A stretch of 64,000 nucleotides of DNA from an uncultured Oscillospiraceae bacterium (GTDB lineage Bacteria; Bacillota; Clostridia; Oscillospirales; Oscillospiraceae), in contig CAJUPW010000005.1 of assembly GCA_910588635.1 (NCBI GenBank), forward strand, positions 32,617 to 96,616, written 5' to 3'. Positions 50,030 through 55,954 of this stretch are shown in pieces (the first letter of the stretch is position 1; every line of letters begins with the position of its first letter). The position numbers and the translations under genes were made by a program. A model generated the notes under the pieces. The model saw only the letters and a list, made by a program, of their open reading frames with translations. It had not been told where the DNA came from and ran no database searches.

Positions 50030-50897
50030 CGTCCTCTCCCCTTTCCAGATATCCTTGAATAATTGTTTGCTCCACTTCCACATTGAACAGCAGAAGCGGC
50101 ACGTCCTCCGGGTACTCCAGCGTGGGCAGTTCATCATCCGCGGGGATGTACTCCATCCAGAAGGACCAGTCCACATCCCGCACCCAGCCAGTGGAGCAAA
50201 AGGTATTTTCACTTTCCAGATAGGCGTCCAGGCTTGCGTAGGACTGGTACACATACCCCATGGACAGAGCACGAGCCAGACCGATAGAACAGCGGTACAT
50301 ATGCGCTCCGTAGTCGGAGACACACCGGGCCAGGTCCTTCGACACATACTTAGTGATATAACCAGCGGCCCGTTCCGGGTCTTTGATCTGCGCCAAAGAG
50401 CAAAAGCCAAATTTCTTCTGGTACTCCGGCCAGTTCAGATAGCCGCCATTTACCAGCCTGTCCGGGTGCAGCCCACGGATGAAGGGACAAAGCTGCTCTT
50501 CCGGGATACCGCGGACAAAGCCATGGATATGCCACGCTCCATCCTCGTGCAGCTCCGGGACAAACAGGTATTTGAGGTCGCAGCTATACTTTTTCCGGTA
50601 ATCCCGCAGCCACTGGGTGAAGGACTTATAAAAATCCTTCAGATGGAAACGATTATATTTAGTCTTGTCTATCGTGCCGGTAAAGAAGAAGTCCCAGTCA
50701 TTGCAGAACGCTACCTGAAAGATCACTGATTTTGCCCGGCAAATTGCCTGGGACAGCTTTTCCCCTGAGACACTCCCCCCTTCCTCCCGTTTCGGAGGTA
50801 AATGGGGAAACAGTGCCCGCTTGAACCGGATAAGCTCATACACGCCTTCTCTGTAAAATTTGACGGAATATCGCGGCGCCAGCACGTTTGACGTCAC
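50001..50897 (-). CDS. HUH endonuclease, rolling-circle replication initiator (gpII-like)
   Basis: 298 residues. The metal-binding HUH motif is AWHIHGFVRG (residues 121-130), preceded by a strand YLFVPELHEDG; the catalytic helix is RAAGYITKYVSKDL with two tyrosines four apart (Y180 and Y184), as in two-tyrosine Rep enzymes of phiX174 gpA type. Such proteins nick the replicative form at the plus origin and re-seal unit-length ssDNA. GTG start behind GAAGGGTG. It lies upstream of the structural genes as gene II does in Ff. The nick site is not identified but should lie in the intergenic or repeat regions. Confidence 0.9.
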   Translation of the reverse strand: MTSNVLAPRYSVKFYREGVYELIRFKRALFPHLPPKREEGGSVSGEKLSQAICRAKSVIFQVAFCNDWDFFFTGTIDKTKYNRFHLKDFYKSFTQWLRDYRKKYSCDLKYLFVPELHEDGAWHIHGFVRGIPEEQLCPFIRGLHPDRLVNGGYLNWPEYQKKFGFCSLAQIKDPERAAGYITKYVSKDLARCVSDYGAHMYRCSIGLARALSMGYVYQSYASLDAYLESENTFCSTGWVRDVDWSFWMEYIPADDELPTLEYPEDVPLLLFNVEVEQTIIQGYLERGEDDGGKRPRDL

Positions 50898-51076
50898 TTT
50901 TTTTCACCCTTCCCGACTTACGTTACCTTGTCAAGTGTCCTCATCGGTAACCCCTACGGCTACCGAAAAGAACACTGTAACTCTGCGTGGGGAAAGGGAC
51001 GTCATCCCGACGTGCCTTGTAACACAGAAACGACAGCAGAGCGGAGCGGATCACGATGCAGCGTTTGAAAACTGTG
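50898..51076. other. Intergenic region upstream of the replication gene
   Basis: No gene. It holds a TCGGTA/TACCGA hairpin (50944-50970 region) and an inverted pair GTAACACAG (51021-51029 area) and CTGTGTTAC (about 51068-51076). The same nine-base word TGTGTTAC recurs near 52190 and 53686. Candidate replication-protein or regulator sites. Confidence 0.45.
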
Positions 51077-51385
51077 TTACGATTTCTTCCGCTTAAACAT
51101 ATACTTGGGGACCTCTACCCCTTGCTCCCGGCAAAGGTCAATCAGGAGGTTATTCAGATACGATTCATCCGCGAAGAGGTTTTCAGCTCTGATCCGGATT
51201 GCCTTTTCCGCCTCCAGCTCACTTTCCAGCAGCCGGACACGGTTCTTCAAGACCTGGACCTCCACCGTGTCGCAGACGCTGACCGACAGCTCCAGCCGTC
51301 CCTCCCCTACCCTGTCCAGCACTTTGGACAGAGCCGGGACCAGGGACGTGAACTCAGGCCGGGACAATGTCCCTAATCTTGCCAT
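51077..51385 (-). CDS. Small coiled-coil phage protein
   Basis: 102 residues. A hydrophobic/polar N-terminal third (LGTLSRPEFTSLVPALSKVL), then a clear coiled coil (LKNRVRLLESELEAEKAIRI), ending in a basic KYMFKRKKS. The start overlaps the ssDNA-binding gene by 32 bases in another frame, so translation is probably coupled, though no ribosome site is obvious. No family recognised; a replication or assembly accessory is possible. Confidence 0.6.
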   Translation of the reverse strand: MARLGTLSRPEFTSLVPALSKVLDRVGEGRLELSVSVCDTVEVQVLKNRVRLLESELEAEKAIRIRAENLFADESYLNNLLIDLCREQGVEVPKYMFKRKKS

Positions 51386-51590
51386 ACTTGTCGTACCGCA
51401 GGTCGCAGCTACCGCCGATCTCAGGCATGAAGCTCAGCTTCAGAAATCGGTCCGAATGGACAAAGACTCGCTCAGTCGCCACGCCCCTGACCCTCTCGTC
51501 CTCATACGTGAAGAACAGGTTTACTCCATTCACCTGTTTACCGTCAGAGCCCATGAAGTCTAAATCTTTCGTTCCTACCAGTGTGTACAT
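51354..51590 (-). CDS. Putative ssDNA-binding protein (gpV-like)
   Basis: 78 residues, all-beta in pattern: MYTLVGTKDLDFMGSDG, then QVNGVNLFFTYEDERVRG, VATERVFVHSDRFLKL and DLRYDKYGKIRDIVP. Small OB-like proteins with the opening strand-turn and a Y-x-x-x-G-x-x-x-D ending coat new phage ssDNA and stop second-strand synthesis. First gene of the minus-strand operon; ATG at 51590 behind AAAGGAGCGG. Assignment by size, pattern and place; sequence similarity to Ff gpV is not claimed. Confidence 0.65.
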   Translation of the reverse strand: MYTLVGTKDLDFMGSDGKQVNGVNLFFTYEDERVRGVATERVFVHSDRFLKLSFMPEIGGSCDLRYDKYGKIRDIVPA

Positions 51591-51693
51591 GTTTACCGCT
51601 CCTTTCTTATAAATTTTGGGGGTAGAGAGAGCTGGAAGGATGTTATCAAAACCAGCTTCCCCTCCCCCGCCCAAACAATAACGCATGGCTAAT

Positions 51694-51749
51694 ACCAATG
51701 GTACCATTGGTTTCGTAGATTGTCAAGTACCATTTCGCTACAATGGTAC
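51694..51749. promoter_or_regulatory. Twin operators of the phage repressor
   Basis: Site 1 is the perfect palindrome ACCAATGGTACCATTGGT (51694-51711). Site 2 is GTACCATT (51727-51734) with AATGGTAC (51742-51749), an inverse pair seven bases apart that abuts the ribosome site of the repressor gene. Both share TACCATT. They sit between the minus-strand operon (start 51590) and the plus-strand repressor (start 51766), so one protein could control both directions. Confidence 0.7.
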
Positions 51750-51765
51750 CAAAGGAGGTATTTAT

Positions 51766-51975
51766 ATGCCTGAAAAACGGACCGAGCAAATAGCTGTACG
51801 AATCACAGCCGAAACAAAACGCATCCTTCAGGAAGAAGCCCAAAAACTAGAATGGTCTACGGCAAAGCTAGCAGAAAAAATTCTCTCAGAATGGACAAAA
51901 CAAACCCATGGCAACGGCGGAGCTATCAACTTTGTCATACACAACAACCAAAGTATCAATGTAAACGGAGGATAA
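51766..51975 (+). CDS. Ribbon-helix-helix-like phage repressor
   Basis: 69 residues. The first 50 fit a ribbon-helix-helix DNA-binding fold: strand RTEQIAVRITAETKRILQEE, then AQKLEWSTAKLAEKILSEW; an Asn-rich tail (INFVIHNNQSINVNGG) follows. ATG behind GGAGGT, right after two palindromic sites. Probably the lysogeny or copy-control repressor of the prophage, binding those sites. AT-richer than the structural genes. Confidence 0.75.
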   Translation: MPEKRTEQIAVRITAETKRILQEEAQKLEWSTAKLAEKILSEWTKQTHGNGGAINFVIHNNQSINVNGG

Positions 51976-51978
51976 ACC

Positions 51979-52155
51979 ATGCTACAAGAACTCATGCCAA
52001 TAGTGATAGAAAACTTCAAAATATGCTTAATTGAAAATGCACCAGCATTAGCCGAGATAGCGGGTTATTTTACAGGTGTATTCGTTCTATGCCTTATCTA
52101 CCTCGCTATTAAAATCATTTCAAAAAGAATCTACAGAGCATGGAAACAACTGTAA
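51979..52155 (+). CDS. Small single-span phage protein
   Basis: 58 residues, starting four bases after the repressor stop behind CGGAGGATAAACC. A polar N-terminus (LQELMPIVIENFKICLIE), one membrane helix (YFTGVFVLCLIYLAIKII), and a basic end (SKRIYRAWKQL). No family recognised. Co-transcribed with the repressor; a superinfection-exclusion or assembly role is possible but unproven. Confidence 0.65.
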   Translation: MLQELMPIVIENFKICLIENAPALAEIAGYFTGVFVLCLIYLAIKIISKRIYRAWKQL

Positions 52156-52206
52156 TAAAGCCGAAAACCGGGCCAGAGGCTCGGCAAAAACTGTGTTACA
52201 GAAGAG

Positions 52207-52350
52207 GAGCCCCCATACGGGGGACGGTACACCGGACATGTTTATACAGCGTCAAGACCAAAAAATTTTCTCTGGGTTGTGTAAGGGCCCAGAGAAAATT
52301 TTTTTTGCAAGTGGCCCCTTTGGGGCCAGTCTTGACCCTGTATAAACGCC
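52207..52350. repeat. Structured repeat, copy 1 (closed stem with two hairpins)
   Basis: Starts with a small hairpin CCCCC-ATAC-GGGGG. The outer stem pairs 52240-52258 with 52329-52347 (19 positions, one mismatch). Inside are hairpin A (AAAATTTTCTCTGGG, 52262-52276, with CCCAGAGAAAATTTT, 52288-52302) and hairpin B (TGGCCCC-TTT-GGGGCCA, 52312-52328). The result is a three-way junction in ssDNA or RNA. Copy 2 is at 52741-52882. Confidence 0.8.
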
Positions 52351-52481
52351 CTTTGCCTTTACTACCACGTTTCCGCCGACTATATCCTAGGCCTACCCCG
52401 TGGACTGGACTGGCCACGATAGAAACCACTTGACAGCCATGATATACTAAAAGCACCCAGACGAAGCAGGAGGTAAGAGAT

Positions 52482-52670
52482 ATGACAGATCAGGAATTGC
52501 TACAGGCAATCAGAGCAATTACCCGAGAAGAAATGAAACCCCTCAAAGAAGAAATAGAAGAAATAAAAGAAGACCTATCTGAGGTCAGGACCGGAGTAAA
52601 CATGTTGATTAGCTGGTCGGAAAAAGTCAGCATGGCCGCTACATTCCCCCTACCGGACATAGACGATTGA
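52482..52670 (+). CDS. Small coiled-coil phage protein
   Basis: 62 residues behind AGGAGGTAAGAG. Helical and acidic: TDQELLQAIRAITREEMKPL, then KEEIEEIKEDLSEVRTGVNM, then a short hydrophobic end. It looks like the coiled-coil proteins of Firmicutes phages and mobile elements; exact role unknown. It is followed at once by a strong terminator. Confidence 0.65.
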   Translation: MTDQELLQAIRAITREEMKPLKEEIEEIKEDLSEVRTGVNMLISWSEKVSMAATFPLPDIDD

Positions 52671-52672
52671 AG

Positions 52673-52709
52673 AAAAAAGGTTGCTCAAGATCGTGAGCAA
52701 CCTTTTTTG
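52673..52709. terminator. Bidirectional terminator
   Basis: A-run, stem GGTTGCTCA / TGAGCAACC, loop AGATCG, T-run; usable in both directions. Confidence 0.85.
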
Positions 52710-52740
52710 CAACCTACGGGTGGGACGGGAGATTTATAAG

Positions 52741-52882
52741 GTGTTCCCCGTATGGGGGACGGTACACCAGACATGTTTATGCAGCGTCAAGACCAAAAAA
52801 TTTTTCCTGGGTTGCGAAGAGCCCAGGAAAATTTTTTTGCAAATGGCCCCTTTGGGGCCAGTCTTGACCCTGTATAAACGTC
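52741..52882. repeat. Structured repeat, copy 2
   Basis: Same plan as copy 1: CCCC-GTAT-GGGG hairpin, outer stem 52775-52793 with 52861-52879, hairpin A (TTTTCCTGGG with CCCAGGAAAA) and hairpin B (52844-52860, identical to copy 1). Differences between the copies in hairpin A and in the first hairpin occur on both sides of the stems, so pairing is kept. Confidence 0.8.
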
Positions 52883-52978
52883 CGGTGTGTTGTGTTGACA
52901 CACAGCTCGCGAGCGAGCTGCTGTCAGCCAACTTCTTATTTTGGGAGCCGGGCGCTGGCCCGGAGAAAGGAGCAGAAC

Positions 52979-53161
52979 ATGAAAGAGAAATTGGAGTTCC
53001 TGGTATACTTTTTGAAAAAATCTGCGGAGGAACAGAAAGAAATGGCAGTACAGGAGGAATGCGACTACCTCAAAGGGAGAGCAACCGGGAGAAAACTGAC
53101 ATATGAACTGTGCGCAAAATGGATTAAGGAAATAATCGAAAAAGAGGAGGTTTCACAATGA
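52979..53161 (+). CDS. Small hypothetical phage protein
   Basis: 60 residues behind AGAAAGGAG. Helical and charged: KEKLEFLVYFLKKSAEEQKE, then ECDYLKGRATGRKLTYELC, then KWIKEIIEKEE. No membrane segment. No family recognised. It is the first of three closely spaced plus-strand genes at the right end of the prophage. Confidence 0.6.
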   Translation: MKEKLEFLVYFLKKSAEEQKEMAVQEECDYLKGRATGRKLTYELCAKWIKEIIEKEEVSQ

Positions 53162-53191
53162 CGCTGGACGGGGAGAAGGGAGCGTATAAGC

Positions 53192-53314
53192 ATGTTTCGG
53201 TTGTGTTCAGATGGTGAGTATTTTGGCCCAATTTTCTTTTTATGGATAGAGGCTTATATTTGGGCTAAATCTGAGGGTTTTCCTTACCCGGAAGATTTAA
53301 TTGTGGAGGTATAA
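53192..53314 (+). CDS. Very small hypothetical phage protein
   Basis: 40 residues: MFRLCSDGEYFGPIFFLW, then IEAYIWAKSEGFPYPEDL. Rich in aromatic residues with an amphipathic helix. It lies between the genes at 52979 and 53317 with short gaps; a GGGAG stands about 15 bases upstream of the ATG, longer than ideal. It may be translated by coupling. Confidence 0.45.
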   Translation: MFRLCSDGEYFGPIFFLWIEAYIWAKSEGFPYPEDLIVEV

Positions 53315-53316
53315 CT

Positions 53317-53676
53317 ATGGCGAAAAAGAATAACATACGAAGCATCCGGTTTTCGGATGAGCTGGCGGACCTGATTGACCGCCAAAATGGAAGGACCTTT
53401 ACAGAGAAGCTTGAGAATCTGGTCACTCTATGCGTCTGGGAGCTGCCGCAGCGGGAAGAGCAACTGAAAAACATTCAAGCTCAGATTGACCAGGAGCGGA
53501 AAAGGCTAATTAACCTCCAACGAGAAACCCAGCTCCTCAAAGCATTGGAGGCCGACATCAAGAATATTCAACATTGTTTCGAGATTGTCAAGAAACGGGC
53601 AAAGCTTTTTGCCGGAGCGGCGGAGAAGGACGAACTGAAATACAAAATTCCTTCAGACGTCAGAAGCCAGGTTTAA
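53317..53676 (+). CDS. Ribbon-helix-helix/coiled-coil phage protein
   Basis: 119 residues behind GGAGGTATAACT. The N-terminal part (NIRSIRFSDELADLIDRQNG, then RTFTEKLENLVTLCV) has the strand-helix-helix pattern of plasmid and phage DNA-binding proteins. A long coiled coil follows (EEQLKNIQAQIDQERKRLI, then LQRETQLLKALEADIKN). Possibly a second regulator or a partition-like/packaging-signal binder. Last gene before the right end. Confidence 0.65.
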   Translation: MAKKNNIRSIRFSDELADLIDRQNGRTFTEKLENLVTLCVWELPQREEQLKNIQAQIDQERKRLINLQRETQLLKALEADIKNIQHCFEIVKKRAKLFAGAAEKDELKYKIPSDVRSQV

Positions 53677-53777
53677 AAATTGTGTTACAATATAGCAAAC
53701 AAAGGGGGGCGGCAACCGCTCCCCTTCCCTATTTCAAAATGTTATGGAAAAAGCATCGTGGGCGCTAGCCCACGCAA

Positions 53778-53825
53778 CAAAACCTAAAAATATCGGTACG
53801 ATATTTTTAGGTTTTGTTGACCTGA
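53778..53825. other. Right end of prophage: hairpin plus direct repeat
   Basis: CAAAACCTAAAAATATCG (53778-53795), loop GTA, and its exact inverse (53799-53816) form an 18-base-pair hairpin. The repeat TTTTGTTGACCTGA starts at 53812, inside the right arm. Compared with the left site the right half is identical; the centre and left half differ, as expected if one half came from the phage and the other from the chromosome. Confidence 0.65.
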
Positions 53826-53889
53826 ATTGTCAAATTGATTTTGAGGTCTTATTGTCCTCCCTTCTAAAAATTTTGTTAAGGTGATTTTT

Positions 53890-54096
53890 ATGTTGCGTAA
53901 GTTGGATGCTTTTGTTTTTTGGGTTCGGCTTCATCCTTTTGTTCATTTGTTCTTTTTATTTTTGGGTAGTCTTTGGCTTTGTTGTTTTTTTGCTCTTAGT
54001 TCTGCTGTTGGTTCTTATTTGTGTATACGTCTTTTGTCTTTTCATGGTTTAATTCCCTCTATTTCTTGGGAATTATTTTTAGAATCATTCTTATGA
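53890..54096 (+). CDS. Doubtful hydrophobic open frame
   Basis: 68 codons behind TTAAGGTG, very rich in Phe and Leu (FVFWVRLHPFVHLFFLFLG, then LWLCCFFALSSAVGSYLCI). The strand is T-rich, which by itself removes stop codons and yields such residues. It overlaps the more convincing minus-strand gene at 54059-54205. It could be a small membrane peptide; it may be chance. Confidence 0.3.
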   Translation: MLRKLDAFVFWVRLHPFVHLFFLFLGSLWLCCFFALSSAVGSYLCIRLLSFHGLIPSISWELFLESFL

Positions 54097-54205
54097 TTCC
54101 AAGTAATATTGCTCCTAATACTGGTATTCCAATTATTGGTACTTGTTTAATTAGTTCTTCTACGAATTTTGCGATTGTGTAGAATACTGCTCCAAACGCT
54201 TCCAT
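54059..54205 (-). CDS. Small amphipathic membrane protein in XRE module
   Basis: 48 residues behind AGGGGGAAAAAGC, 11 bases after the XRE stop on the same strand. MEAFGAVFYTIAKFVEEL, then VPIIGIPVLGAILLGIIRMI and a basic end KIIPKK. One membrane helix; size and layout recall small toxic or holin-like peptides kept with a repressor, but that is inference. Confidence 0.55.
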   Translation of the reverse strand: MEAFGAVFYTIAKFVEELIKQVPIIGIPVLGAILLGIIRMILKIIPKK

Positions 54206-54216
54206 GCTTTTTCCCC

Positions 54217-54435
54217 CTATCTAGGCCACTCCAGTCCCTTTGGCAGTCCCAGAATATAATCCGCAGATACTCCGTAGTGTTCGCAGAATATTTTCAGCTT
54301 GTCGATTGGGATTTTCCGTTTTCCACTTTCGTACAATTGGTATTGTTGTCTTGTTATTTTTAGTTTTTTGGCTGTTATTTCCTGGGTTTCGTCATGGTCA
54401 AGTCTTGTTTCTTCTAATCTTTCGTGATAATACAC
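54217..54435 (-). CDS. XRE-family repressor of right-hand module
   Basis: 72-residue Cro/CI-type HTH protein: LEETRLDHDETQEITAKKL, then KITRQQYQLYESGKRKIPID, then FCEHYGVSADYILGLPKGLE. GTG start behind AGGAGTG. It is divergent from the plus-strand gene at 54577, with three matching operators in the gap. Much poorer in GC than the chromosome, so acquired. Confidence 0.85.
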   Translation of the reverse strand: MYYHERLEETRLDHDETQEITAKKLKITRQQYQLYESGKRKIPIDKLKIFCEHYGVSADYILGLPKGLEWPR

Positions 54436-54473
54436 AAAATCACTCCTAATATTTTGTTATCTTATTATACCAT

Positions 54474-54546
54474 GAATTTAAACGAATGCCTTGACATGCA
54501 TCTAAATAAATGCTATTATATACTTGTAAGGCATCCAAACGAATGC
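54474..54546. promoter_or_regulatory. Three 16-base operators around a consensus promoter
   Basis: GAATTTAAACGAATGC (54474), GCATCTAAATAAATGC (54498) and GCATCCAAACGAATGC (54531) share the pattern GCATCYAAAYRAATGC. The plus-strand promoter TTGACA (54491) - 17 bases - TATTAT (54514) has operator 2 filling its spacer exactly, so a bound repressor would shut it. Confidence 0.8.
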
Positions 54547-54576
54547 AAGTAATTAAAAAAATAGGAGGTAGTAAAG

Positions 54577-54747
54577 GTGGAGTCTAAACTGTATTTAGTG
54601 GATTATTGCGATGAGGATTTAGAGGAGTACACTTTTGTTTGTCGTGCGTGCACCTCTCAGGAAGCGGTTGATAGGTGTCGTTCTGCGAACGCCTGCTTAG
54701 TTCCTTCTGTTCGTTTTGTGTGTGAAATTGTTTCTGGTTGGCATTAA
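54577..54747 (+). CDS. Small cysteine-containing protein under XRE control
   Basis: 56 residues from a GTG behind AGGAGGTAGTAAAG. ESKLYLVDYCDEDLEEYTF, then VCRACTSQEAVDRCRSAN, then ACLVPSVRFVCEIVSGW. Six cysteines in 56 residues. No family recognised. It is the only gene driven by the repressed promoter at 54491-54519 and is cut off from downstream genes by the LysR remnant. Confidence 0.65.
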   Translation: MESKLYLVDYCDEDLEEYTFVCRACTSQEAVDRCRSANACLVPSVRFVCEIVSGWH

Positions 54748-54783
54748 CTAATTTTTGATTTCTGCACCTTGACAATTGAATAG

Positions 54784-55593
54784 CTACCCCAGCTGTCCTT
54801 TGCGGGCCGGAAACTGTATGAATACGCTCTGTCCACTGTGCAAGGCTACCGGCAGCTGATACACACCTTTAAGGATTCCGCCGATATCTGCTCCGGGGAC
54901 CTGATCCTCAGCCTGTCGGTCAAACGGGCCATCAGCCTGCTGCCCATCCTCTTGCCCCCCTATATCAAGCGATACCCCAATGTCCAGATTAAAACCATCG
55001 CCGATATGTTCACCGTAGACGAACGGGAGCGGTGCCTTCTGGAGGGAAAGTATGACTTCATCATCAATTCCTATCACAACCCCAATCAGTACCACAGCAG
55101 CGATATGGAGTATATCCAGATTGGTACCGAACGTGTCATTCTCTTCCTCGGAAAGGAGACTAAACTAGCCCAAAAGCTCGTGAAGGACGGGCAGCCCCCC
55201 GCCTTCGTCCGTCTGGAGGATATCGCAGATGAGGGTTTTCTGCTGCCCTCCCCCGCTTACGGCGGACGTTATATGGTGGACAGCATGTTTGCGCAGATTA
55301 ATCGAAAGCCCAGGATTCTCGCCCAGGTCAGCCCGGTCTGCGTCAGCAAGAGCATGGTGGAGACCGGCCACTTCTGTACTTTAAGCGCGGAAATTTATAA
55401 GGATGGCTCCGCCCTTACTGCCAAAAGCGAAAATTGTTACACCATTCCCGTTTGGCTGACACCCGAGATGGAACCCTACGGAAGCCGCCCCATCTATCTG
55501 ATCTATAAAAAAAGCATGTCGCTGGTTTCTTTCCAGCAGAGCTTTATCCAAATGGCAGTGGATCTTCTCTCAGAGACCAATTCACAAAACTGA
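54784..55593 (+). pseudogene. LysR-type regulator lacking its DNA-binding domain
   Basis: About 269 codons of a LysR effector-binding domain: FAGRKLYEYALSTVQGYRQL, GDLILSLSVKRAISLLPILL, YIKRYPNVQIKTIADMF, DFIINSYHNPNQ and so on to a normal stop. The N-terminal HTH (about 70-75 residues) is missing; an in-frame stop precedes the first codon seen, and foreign AT-rich DNA abuts it at about 54780. It was cut by an insertion or deletion. No matching N-terminal piece is found elsewhere in the window. Confidence 0.85.
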
Positions 55594-55600
55594 ACCGGTC

Positions 55601-55735
55601 CTTATTGAGGAAAAAAGCCGCCTGGAGAGGCGGCTGGGCTACAGCTCGGAGGAGCTGCCAAAACAGAAACAGCCCCAGCAGCATATGGCCCTGACGGAAC
55701 GGACGCAGAAGCTGTTAAGGCTGGATACAGTCCAA
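55601..55735 (+). pseudogene. Fragment of a mobile-element protein (uncertain)
   Basis: An open stretch without a start reads LIEEKSRLERRLGYSSEELP, then QQHMALTERTQKLLRLDTVQ, and then runs directly into the phage remnant at 55736. The charged helical style recalls mobilisation or relaxase C-terminal regions; that identity is a guess. GC-rich, unlike the sequence after it. Confidence 0.35.
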
Positions 55736-55816
55736 AGGGAAGCCATACCAACTACCAGAACCTCGGGAACAGCCTCCAAGATATCCAGACTCACCGTGTA
55801 TTGCTCTGCATTACAA
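55736..55816 (-). pseudogene. Decayed copy of the phage gene at 49663-49821
   Basis: Bases 55738-55803 follow 49736-49803 with scattered substitutions (shared words include GAAGCCATACCAA, CAGCCTCCA, ATATCCAG and CTCACC). The part kept is the 5' half of the tiny membrane-protein gene, minus strand; the start region is altered by a small deletion. It shows that a second, related phage once sat here. Confidence 0.7.
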
Positions 55817-55839
55817 CCTTTGACAAAACAAAATCTATA

Positions 55840-55868
55840 TTGAATATTTTATGGCTTCATGCTAAAAT
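55840..55868 (+). promoter_or_regulatory. Probable promoter of the chemotaxis gene
   Basis: TTGAAT at 55840-55845 and TAAAAT at 55863-55868, 17-base spacer, in an AT-rich stretch. Confidence 0.55.
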
Positions 55869-55954
55869 ACCGAAATGAGAGAGCACAATTAAAAATCATA
55901 TATATTAACGTACTCTCTTGCCCTAAACAGAAGTAAGTGAAAGGAAGATCAGGT

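Larger units (their letters stand above)
46698..53825. mobile_element. Integrated filamentous phage (Inoviridae-like prophage), about 7.1 kb
   Basis: Bounded by direct repeats of TTTTGTTGACCTGA (46698-46711 and 53812-53825), 7114 bases apart, a normal inovirus genome size. Minus-strand genes in order: ssDNA-binding protein, coiled-coil protein, HUH replication protein, two tiny membrane proteins, coat precursor, long adsorption protein, small membrane protein, Zot ATPase. This repeats the Ff order V, II, VII, IX, VIII, III, VI, I. A divergent arm carries a repressor and small unknown genes, plus two copies of a structured element. No integrase gene lies inside; the Xer-type site suggests use of host XerC/XerD. 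The genes look intact, so it may be active. Confidence 0.85.

Noticed and set aside
50001..50897. Microvirus (icosahedral ssDNA phage) origin of the HUH protein
   Set aside because: The neighbours are a Zot ATPase, a helical coat precursor and a tip protein; no microvirus major capsid protein is present.
52207..52882. CRISPR array
   Set aside because: Only two copies of a long structured element, with different spacing content, no short regular repeats and no cas genes.
53862..53885. Second dif-like site (TTTTGTTAAGG with a CCTTCTAAAA left part)
   Set aside because: The spacing between arms is about one base instead of six; it looks like an AT-rich leader with a ribosome site.
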